Shown one piece after another: positions 6,901 to 11,092 of a stretch of 11,092 nt of DNA. A program made the position numbers and the translations under genes. The stretch's first letter is position 1. Every line of letters begins with the position of its first letter. The notes under the pieces were generated by a model that did no database searches, was not told the DNA's origin, and worked only from the letters and a program-made list of their open reading frames with translations. This DNA is from Acidimicrobiia bacterium. GTDB taxonomy: Bacteria; Actinomycetota; Acidimicrobiia; UBA5794; UBA11373. Location: positions 1 to 11,092 of the forward strand of contig JALOLI010000018.1 of assembly GCA_025456165.1 (NCBI GenBank). Direction: 5' to 3'.

Positions 6901-7381
6901 GGGCCCGGGGCGGCTCGCTCTTGCCGAAGGGGCCGAGGCGCCCCCACTGGCGCCCATGACCCCGGCCGAGGAGGCCCAGGCCGATCTCTGGTCTACCGGT
7001 GTTTCGGTGCGCCACCCGGTGGAGTTCATCCGGGAGTGGCTGGCCGGGCGGGGGTGCCTGACCATCGCCGAGGTGCTGGCCGGCCGGCACGGGCGCCGGG
7101 TGGCGGTGGGCGGCCTGATCACCCATCGCCAGCGGCCCATGACCGCCAAGGGGGTCATCTTCCTGAACCTGGAGGATGAGACGGGCCTGCTCAACGTGGT
7201 GGTGCTCCCCGGGGTGTGGGAGGCCAATCGGGAGGTGGCCCGCAAGTCGGTGGGGGTGGTTCTCGAGGGGGTGGTGGAGTACCGCGACGGGGTTACCAAT
7301 CTGGTCGCTCGCCGCTTCCACCCCTGGCCGGAGGAGGTGCGCGATGTGCGCGCCCGCAACTGGGCGTACTGGGGGAGGTGA
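3923..7381 (+). CDS. dnaE2: Error-prone DNA polymerase III alpha subunit DnaE2
   Basis: A 1152-residue C-family polymerase of the DnaE2 type, which carries out mutagenic translesion synthesis after DNA damage, in known systems together with ImuA' and ImuB. In order: a PHP domain from residue 6 (ELHCHSNFSFLDGAS; ITDHHGFYG at 39-47); a polymerase core with PDIDVDF around 476-482 and KFDLLGL around 621-627 supplying the catalytic aspartates; helix-hairpin motifs; FASFGFPESHSVSFAYIVY; and a C-terminal OB-fold (VGGLITHRQRPMTAKG onward). ATG 3923 is chosen because it lies just after the SOS box, has GAGGT at 3914-3918, and puts the PHP motif at the usual position. Two oddities: residues about 72-158 are an extra Ala/Gly-rich insert made of translated repeats, which accounts for the excess over the usual length near 1070-1090; and the conserved GRGSAANS loop reads IRGSGADS. 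No imuA or imuB is adjacent. Confidence 0.95.
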   Translation: MARYAELHCHSNFSFLDGASHPSDLVWRASELGYTALAITDHHGFYGAPRFRLAAEGTGLKTVYGTEVGLNQDLPLPAKPGGGWGEGESAAEVRRDLAPSAAGCAGRASPAAAGEARWGRDLAPSAAGCAGLASLASAGEARRGRTHRMHGTKPLRLPPTDHLVLLAPDPAGYAALSGLVTRAQFRGEKDRPVYSWEDLAEAAAAGRLVALTGCRQGAVPRAAQEGDLEGAMRAAARLRAVFPARLFVELWHHGMPEDDLRNDVLAEVAGRLRLPLVATNNVHYHDRSQADLAEVLAAVGGRRPLEEGHGFWPATDERHLKSPEEMARRLARYPGAVDRAADLGEALAFDLRLVAPRLPDFPMPGAFRNEMDYLRHLVLEGAREVYPGEGPGAVAPAALARLEHELAVIGELGFPGYFLVVWDIVCFARGRGIYCQIRGSGADSAVCRCLGVTRVDPIRLGLPFERFLSAERGRPPDIDVDFEAERREEVIQYCYQRYGRERAAMVANVITYRARSVLQDVGKAFGLTQAQVNGLTKYLDTRRTEAIPEFVDLPSGLSGRLILDACRRLDGFPRHLGIHSGGMVIADRPLWEVVPLEWGRMEDRSVLQWDKDDCASMGIVKFDLLGLGMLNALHLAVDAIEEVHGVRLDLAAIPQEPAIYQMLTRADTVGVFQVESRAQMATLPRMKPKTFYDLAIEVALIRPGPIQGHSVHPFLRRRNGEEEVRYPHPATEPILAKTLGVPVFQEQLMELARVCAGYTPGQSDRLRQAMTHKRSDEEMAKLRSETYAGMASRGITGKAADEIWEKLQGFASFGFPESHSVSFAYIVYMSSWLRAHWPTEYLAGLLNAQPMGFYSPNSLVADARRHGVVVLPPEVNESAFDCTVVPLAADADDVVTVAGLAWRRGRGLRDDAVRAATAVRLGLRYVRELGEAEITRIEGARFVGGPFTGVVDLAQRTGLKVEGLEGLAAAGALASLGVERREGMWAAGALAGMGPGRLALAEGAEAPPLAPMTPAEEAQADLWSTGVSVRHPVEFIREWLAGRGCLTIAEVLAGRHGRRVAVGGLITHRQRPMTAKGVIFLNLEDETGLLNVVVLPGVWEANREVARKSVGVVLEGVVEYRDGVTNLVARRFHPWPEEVRDVRARNWAYWGR
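4138..4202 (+). repeat. Palindromic repeat unit inside dnaE2 (hairpin part)
   Basis: CCCCCTCCCGGC (4144-4155) and GCCGGGAGGGGG (4159-4170) form a perfect 12-bp stem around a GAA loop. The outer bases GGACCTC (4138-4144) and GAGGTCC (4196-4202) are also inverted copies of each other. The unit is translated in frame as a Pro/Gly-rich stretch of DnaE2 that has no counterpart in typical DnaE2 proteins. Together with the two tandem copies that follow, it seems to be inserted sequence. Confidence 0.6.
4206..4280 (+). repeat. Tandem palindromic repeat, copy 1 (75 bp, in frame in dnaE2)
   Basis: First of two directly adjacent 75-bp units. It folds as two neighbouring hairpins: CGCGGCCGGC (4222-4231) pairs with GCCGGCCGCG (4235-4244) around TGC, and GCCTCCCCCGC (4244-4254) pairs with GCGGGGGAGGC (4259-4269) around CGCC. 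The unit is 25 codons long, so duplication keeps the frame. It encodes residues 95-119 of DnaE2 (starting RDLAPSAAGCAG). Confidence 0.85.
4281..4355 (+). repeat. Tandem palindromic repeat, copy 2 (75 bp, in frame in dnaE2)
   Basis: Second unit, differing from copy 1 at 4 of 75 bases by direct comparison. One change falls in the first hairpin stem (GCCGGCCTCG instead of GCCGGCCGCG) and two in or beside the second, so copy 1 keeps the better palindromes. It encodes residues 120-144 of DnaE2. The high identity points to a recent duplication or to gene conversion. Confidence 0.85.
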
Positions 7382-7390
7382 GCCGGGCGC

Positions 7391-7457
7391 GGCCTCCCCC
7401 CGGCGAAGGGGGAGGCGCGTCCCCAGGGCGCGGAGGGGGAAGCAAGCGTGACATCGC
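7391..7457 (-). repeat. Diverged inverted copy of the dnaE2 repeat, in the gap after dnaE2
   Basis: Read on the minus strand, this non-coding stretch follows the order of the 75-bp units in dnaE2. It shares GGCCTCCCCC (7391-7400), GGGGGAGGCGCG (7408-7419) and CGCGGAGGGGG (7429-7439) with their reverse complement, then GCAAG and ATCGC near 7442-7457. It differs by a shortened middle and a small insertion. Its position between two convergent genes shows that the repeat exists independently of the dnaE2 reading frame. Confidence 0.65.
7392..7416. terminator. Hairpin between convergent genes, possible bidirectional terminator
   Basis: GCCTCCCCC (7392-7400) and GGGGGAGGC (7408-7416) form a perfect 9-bp stem with a 7-base loop, placed after the stop of dnaE2 and facing the stop of the CapA-RTX gene. 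There is no T-run on either side, so it is not a classical intrinsic terminator. It is also part of the dispersed repeat. Confidence 0.35.
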
Positions 7458-7471
7458 CTGGTGCGGGGTCG

Positions 7472-9271
7472 TCAGCCCTCGCAGGCCAGCAGCACCGGGC
7501 CTCCCCGGCAGGTGTCGCGGCCGGCGCCGCCGTCGAGGGTGTCTATGCCACCGCCGCCGGACAGGTCGTCGTCGCCCCCGGCGCCGCGCAACTCGTCGTC
7601 GCCGGTCCCTCCCAGCAGCACGTCGCCGTCGGGGCCGCCGAGGAGGAGATCGTCCTCGTCGTCGCCGCAGAGGCGATCGGGGCCGGTGCCACCCATGAGG
7701 AGGTCGGGCCCGCGACCCCCGGCCAGGAAGTCGGCGCCGGCGTCCCCCGCGAGACGATCGGCGCCGTCGTAGCCGTAGAGGCGGTCGTCGCCCGGGCCTC
7801 CGTGCAGGGCGTCGTCGCCGGTGCCCCCGTAGAGGCCGTCGGCTCCCTCCCCACCCCGCAGGGTGTCCCCGTCGGCCTGGCCCTCCAGGAGGTCGTCTCC
7901 GGGGCCTCCGTCGAGCAGGTCGGCTCCGGTCCCGCCCTGGAGGCGATCGTCCCCGGCGCCACCAAAGACCCGATCGTCTCCGGCTCCGGCCACCACGGTG
8001 TCGTCACCGTCGCCGGCGCACACCAGGTCGTCGCCGTCACCGGCGGAGATGACGTCGTCGCCCCCGCGGCCGACGATCACGTCGGGCCCGGGGGTGCCGG
8101 TGAGCATGTCGGGGCCGGCGGTGCCCACGATGGTGGCCACCTTCCCTTCGCACACGAGCGCCGGCCACGGGGTGGGGCTGAGGGTGACTCCCGCCGCGCC
8201 GAGCAGGGTGACCCGGTCGGTCGAACGATCGAGGGACGCTTCCAGGTCCCGCTGGTAGGTATCCGGGCCGTAGGCCAGGGCGTGGGCCACCGGGGTCACC
8301 GCCTTGGTGGTGGGGTGCACCCAGGTGGGGGTGTACTGCGTCGCGGTGACCAGGAAGCGGCCGCCCATCTCCCTCACCGTGAAGTGCACCATGACCCCGT
8401 CCTCGGTGCCGGTGTGCCCACCGAAGGTGCGCATGTTCGACAGCTGGTTCCCCATGCCGTAGACGACCACCTCGCTGTTCACCCGCCCGATGGGTTGCAC
8501 CACGTGCACGTGCGTCCCGAGGATCAGGTCGATGTCGGGGGAGCCGAGGAGGCGCTCGGCCAGGTCGATCTGGGCGGCGGTCGGCCGCACCTGGTACTCG
8601 TTGCCCCAGTGGAGGCTGACGATCACGAACTCGGCGCCGTGCTCCCGAGCCCAGCGGGCATCGTCGAGGATGGCGTCACCGTCGCCGATGAGGTTGACCG
8701 CCCACGGCTTGTCGGCCGGGGCAGGGATGCCGTTGGTGCCGTAGGTGTAGGAGATGTGCCCCACGGTGACCCCGTTGGCCTGGTACAGGCTGGGGAGGCG
8801 CTCGGCTTCGCTCCGCGCCGACCCGGAGTGGGCGATGCCGGCGGCGTCGAGCAGGTCCAGGGTGTCGCTCACCCCGGTGAAGCCGTGGTCGAGAGTGTGG
8901 TTGCCCGCCGTGGAGCAGGCGTCGTAGCCGGCGAAGGCGAGGGCGTCGGCCACCTCGTGGGGGGCGTTGAAGAGGGGGTAGTACGACAGGCCCGTGTTGC
9001 GGGGGTCGAGGGCGCCTTCGAGGTGGCAGATGGCAAGGTCGGCTTCGCCTACCCACGGCTCGATGGGCGCCAGCATGGGGGTGAAGTCGTAGACGTTGGC
9101 CCCGGGGGCGTTGGCGTCGGCGATCTGGGCCAGCGTGCGGTGGATGAGGATGTCGCCGCCGGCGGTCAGGGTGAACGAGCGGCCGGCCGCGCCGGCAGGC
9201 GCGCCGGGCAGTCCGCTCAGCAGCGCCAGCGCCACCACGCCCAGGACGATCCGACGCACCACGACTCCCAT
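7472..9271 (-). CDS. Exported CapA/PGA_cap phosphoesterase-like protein with RTX repeats
   Basis: A 599-residue fusion. Residues 1-29 form a signal peptide (VVVRRIVLGVVALALL, then Ala-rich). Residues about 33-310 match the CapA/PGA_cap domain, a metallophosphatase-like fold known from poly-gamma-glutamate capsule proteins: Asp40 in TAGGD, Glu85 in CHLEG, Asn124-His125 in AGNHTLDHG, His221 in LHWGNEY, and His254/His256 in GTHVHVVQP are the likely metal and catalytic residues. Residues 383-589 are 23 uninterrupted RTX nonapeptides (GGxGxDxLx), which bind calcium, followed by a short tail ending LLACEG. No membrane segment follows the signal peptide, so it is probably released or surface-bound. 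The start is unsure: ATG 9271 lacks a ribosome site, while GTG 9259 has GGGAG 5 bases before it. It follows the phosphatase gene by 61 bases. The capsule link is by homology only; no capB or capC is seen. Confidence 0.88.
   Translation of the reverse strand: MGVVVRRIVLGVVALALLSGLPGAPAGAAGRSFTLTAGGDILIHRTLAQIADANAPGANVYDFTPMLAPIEPWVGEADLAICHLEGALDPRNTGLSYYPLFNAPHEVADALAFAGYDACSTAGNHTLDHGFTGVSDTLDLLDAAGIAHSGSARSEAERLPSLYQANGVTVGHISYTYGTNGIPAPADKPWAVNLIGDGDAILDDARWAREHGAEFVIVSLHWGNEYQVRPTAAQIDLAERLLGSPDIDLILGTHVHVVQPIGRVNSEVVVYGMGNQLSNMRTFGGHTGTEDGVMVHFTVREMGGRFLVTATQYTPTWVHPTTKAVTPVAHALAYGPDTYQRDLEASLDRSTDRVTLLGAAGVTLSPTPWPALVCEGKVATIVGTAGPDMLTGTPGPDVIVGRGGDDVISAGDGDDLVCAGDGDDTVVAGAGDDRVFGGAGDDRLQGGTGADLLDGGPGDDLLEGQADGDTLRGGEGADGLYGGTGDDALHGGPGDDRLYGYDGADRLAGDAGADFLAGGRGPDLLMGGTGPDRLCGDDEDDLLLGGPDGDVLLGGTGDDELRGAGGDDDLSGGGGIDTLDGGAGRDTCRGGPVLLACEG
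7505..8125 (-). repeat. RTX nonapeptide-coding array, 23 units of 27 bp
   Basis: This stretch encodes 23 back-to-back nine-residue units with the calcium-binding pattern Gly-Gly-x-Gly-x-Asp-x-Leu-x, without a gap. Early units are AGDGDD- or GPD-like and later ones mostly GG(T/P/A)GDD. Units 10, 18 and 19 (QADGD, DDEDD, PDGD) depart from the glycine pattern. Uniform spacing suggests one continuous calcium-stapled beta-roll of about 207 residues. Confidence 0.9.
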
Positions 9272-9282
9272 TCGCCGGTGCC

Positions 9283-9288
9283 ACGCTA
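9283..9288 (-). promoter_or_regulatory. Candidate -10 element upstream of the CapA-RTX gene
   Basis: TAGCGT on the minus strand fits TANNNT in the 61-base gap between the two phosphoesterase genes. A start point about 6-7 bases on would leave only 4-6 bases before ATG 9271, or about 16 bases before GTG 9259, the latter with GGGAG in the leader. No -35 box is seen. The gene could also be read from the upstream gene as an operon. Confidence 0.27.
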
Positions 9289-9332
9289 GGCGGGTGAGCG
9301 GAGCGAGTGCGGCCCGGCGAGCCCGGCCGCGT

Positions 9333-11092
9333 TCAGCCGCGCGGCGGGCAGGAGGCGCCGACGCGGTGCTGGTCGACGACGCCGTGGCTCACGGAGTGGA
9401 AGGCGAGGGTCATCCCGGCGTCGCAAGCCTCGACCACGAGCGTCCCGTGGCCGGCGTTGTAGCGGGCGGCGCTGCCGGCCACCGGGATCCCGAAGGAGCT
9501 GATGTCCCCGCCGCCGAGCCCGATCACCAAGTAGGGCATCGGAGCGCCGTTGCCGTCGTCATCGCGCATCACCCGCTCGTACACATGGGCGTGTCCCGAG
9601 AGCACGGCGTCTGCTCCCCAGGCCTCGTAGGGCCACTGCATCCAGTCCGACGAGCCCGCCGACGAGAAGGGCGGGAAGTGCACCACCACGATCTGCCAGG
9701 GTGTGGCGGAGGTGGCCAGGCCTCCCTCCAGCCAGGAGCGCTGCACCTCGGTCTGGGTGTAGCCGTCGAGGATGAAGAACTGCACCGGGCCCCAGACGAA
9801 GTCGTAGTAGCGCTCCGTCCCCGAGGTCGAGACGAAGCTCGCTCCCGGCAGGGTGAAGTAGTCGAAGTAGGCCGACCCGGCGCCGCCGTCGGTGTAGTCG
9901 TGGTTGCCGAGGGCGGGGAAGAACCGGTTGCTCGGGGACCCCGGGCCGTAAGCCCCTCGGTAGGCCCCGATGAAGGCCGAGTAGTAGGCGCCTACCAGCC
10001 TGTCGTAGGTGCCGGGCCACTGGATGTTGTCGCCGGCGGTCACGATGAAGTCCACCCCAAGCGAGGCGACGAGTGACGCCACCGCGGCTTCGGCTGCGTT
10101 GCCGACTCCGTAGTCGCCGAAGGCAGCGAACCGGATCGTGGGGCTGCCGGTCCCAGAGGTGGCGGTGGCGGTGGTGGTGGTTTGGGTGGTGGCCTGGCCG
10201 TCGGTGGCGGTGAGTTGGAAGGTGTAGGTGCCGGGTTGGGGGAGGTAGGCGGTGGTGTCGGGGGTGTTGGGGTTGTTGATGGTGGCGGTGGCGGGGCCTT
10301 GGATCTGGGCCCAGGTGACGGTGACGGTGGCGGGGGGGTTGGGGAGGCCGTCGTCGCTGATGGTGCCGTCGAGGGTGATGCTGCCGGGGGCGGTGATCAG
10401 GGCGGGGACGGCCGCCGCGGTGACCTGGGGCGGCTGGTTGACGGGCCCGCTGCCGGCCTGGTAGTCGATGTGGAGCAGGGGGGCGGCGGAGCGGCTCCCT
10501 TCGTAGGCTTCGGCGACCCGTTTCCCGCTGCCGGAGAAGACCAGGGCCACAGAGTTGCCTGCCGACCAGTCGGGCCGGTCGACGAGGGACTGGAGGATTG
10601 CGGCCAGGTCGGGGGTGCGCTGGTCGGCGCCGGCGGCGCCGACGGTGTTCCAAGCCGCCGGGCTCCAGGCGACGGCGGCTGAGGTGAGAGGCCGCAGGGT
10701 GACCCCGTAACGGCCGGCAAACGCCGCCGGGTTCCCCTCGGCCACCCCCCGGATCTGCAAGGTGGTAGCCGTGCTGCTGCTTTCGTCCACGGTGAACTGC
10801 ACCCAGGCGGCCACGATCCGCGCCCCGGCAGGAACCCCCACCCCCCGGAAACGGACCCCCACCGTCTGCCGCCCCCCATCTTCGGTCAACTCCAGATCCG
10901 AAGACCCCGCAGACAACGAACCATCAGCCCGCTCCTCCACATCATCACCCCCCACCCCCACCCGCACCTCCACCGCGGCCGGGGCCGAGGAGTCGGCGGG
11001 AGCATCCGGGGCGGCCACGATGAGGGCGGCGGCGAGCAAGGCGAGAGCCAGGAGGCCTCGGCGAGCCCGGCCGCGCGATCGGCCCCGGCGCG
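9333..11092 (-). CDS. Exported calcineurin-like (purple-acid-phosphatase-type) phosphoesterase, 5' end outside window
   Basis: A partial gene of 585 visible residues; the frame is still open at the window edge. The first visible residues (RRGRSRGRARRG, then LLALALLAAALIVAA) are the charged and hydrophobic parts of a signal peptide, so little is missing and the TTG at 11039 is not the true start. Next comes a domain with GGDDVEERADGS, DLEL, VGVRFRGV and LLHIDY, a jelly-roll-like module frequent in bacterial secreted proteins. A PKD/Ig-like domain follows (NQPPQV to the Thr-rich linker). The catalytic domain shows FGDYG, TAGDN, ALGNHDY, VVVHFPPF and GHAHVYER, the metal-binding series of calcineurin-like phosphoesterases, closest in style to purple acid phosphatases. 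It probably hydrolyses phosphate esters outside the cell. Codon choice changes sharply between the domains. It probably precedes the CapA-RTX gene in one transcription unit. Confidence 0.88.
   Translation of the reverse strand, partial: RRGRSRGRARRGLLALALLAAALIVAAPDAPADSSAPAAVEVRVGVGGDDVEERADGSLSAGSSDLELTEDGGRQTVGVRFRGVGVPAGARIVAAWVQFTVDESSSTATTLQIRGVAEGNPAAFAGRYGVTLRPLTSAAVAWSPAAWNTVGAAGADQRTPDLAAILQSLVDRPDWSAGNSVALVFSGSGKRVAEAYEGSRSAAPLLHIDYQAGSGPVNQPPQVTAAAVPALITAPGSITLDGTISDDGLPNPPATVTVTWAQIQGPATATINNPNTPDTTAYLPQPGTYTFQLTATDGQATTQTTTTATATSGTGSPTIRFAAFGDYGVGNAAEAAVASLVASLGVDFIVTAGDNIQWPGTYDRLVGAYYSAFIGAYRGAYGPGSPSNRFFPALGNHDYTDGGAGSAYFDYFTLPGASFVSTSGTERYYDFVWGPVQFFILDGYTQTEVQRSWLEGGLATSATPWQIVVVHFPPFSSAGSSDWMQWPYEAWGADAVLSGHAHVYERVMRDDDGNGAPMPYLVIGLGGGDISSFGIPVAGSAARYNAGHGTLVVEACDAGMTLAFHSVSHGVVDQHRVGASCPPRG

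Noticed and set aside
3905..7321. Long open frame of about 1138 codons antisense to dnaE2
   Set aside because: It is the mirror of GC-rich codon bias in dnaE2. Its translation is His/Gln/Gly-rich with no recognisable domain, while the plus strand carries all DnaE2 motifs.
7392..7439. A CRISPR-like or attachment-site reading of the GC-rich hairpins around dnaE2
   Set aside because: The tandem units have no spacers between them, and no integrase, transposase or cas gene is seen. A dispersed palindromic repeat explains them better.
7448..9289. Long plus-strand open frame of 613 codons opposite the CapA-RTX gene
   Set aside because: Its Val/Gly/Ala-rich periodic translation is produced by the 27-bp RTX repeats read from the other strand. 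The minus strand has the signal peptide and the CapA catalytic motifs.
9316..9332. A 17-base match (CGGCGAGCCCGGCCGCG) shared with the right edge near 11059-11075
   Set aside because: It is composed almost only of G and C, has no further similarity on either side, and falls once in a gap and once in a signal peptide coding region, so chance is the simpler explanation.

Overview
The window is very GC-rich and codes on both strands with mostly G- or C-ending codons. An actinobacterial-type LexA operator (GAAC-N4-GTTC core), a DnaE2 polymerase and a secreted protein with long RTX-type calcium-binding repeats suggest a member of the Actinomycetota. An environmental lineage such as Acidimicrobiia or Nitriliruptoria would fit, but placement below phylum is a guess. 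No RNA gene, CRISPR array, transposase or phage gene was seen.

Left part (1-3880): a secreted protein built from seven YLVVWED-type repeats, probably one complete seven-bladed beta-propeller; a convergent sulfotransferase-fold protein; a divergently transcribed PLP-dependent threonine/serine dehydratase-like enzyme whose start may be leaderless; and a small VOC-fold protein with a strong Shine-Dalgarno site, ending 3 bases from the dehydratase. These look like ordinary, unrelated metabolic or surface genes, packed with almost no spacers.

Middle (3881-7471): a 20-bp perfect palindromic LexA box lies 16 bp before dnaE2, the error-prone replicative-type polymerase of the SOS mutasome. No imuA or imuB lies next to it. 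Inside the PHP domain of this dnaE2 is an in-frame insert of about 85 codons, made of one hairpin unit and two 75-bp tandem copies (about 95% identical) of a GC-rich palindromic repeat. A diverged copy of the same repeat, inverted, lies in the non-coding gap just after dnaE2. This looks like a dispersed palindromic element that has been tolerated, and translated, within an essential-type protein domain. I consider it the most unusual feature of the window.

Right part (7472-11092, minus strand): two consecutive genes for exported proteins, both with metallophosphoesterase-type catalytic domains. The upstream one, which runs off the right edge, joins a jelly-roll-like domain, a PKD/Ig-like domain and a purple-acid-phosphatase-like calcineurin domain. 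The downstream one fuses a CapA/PGA_cap domain to 23 uninterrupted RTX nonapeptides. They may act together outside the cell, for example in processing surface polymers or phosphate esters, but the substrate cannot be read from the sequence.
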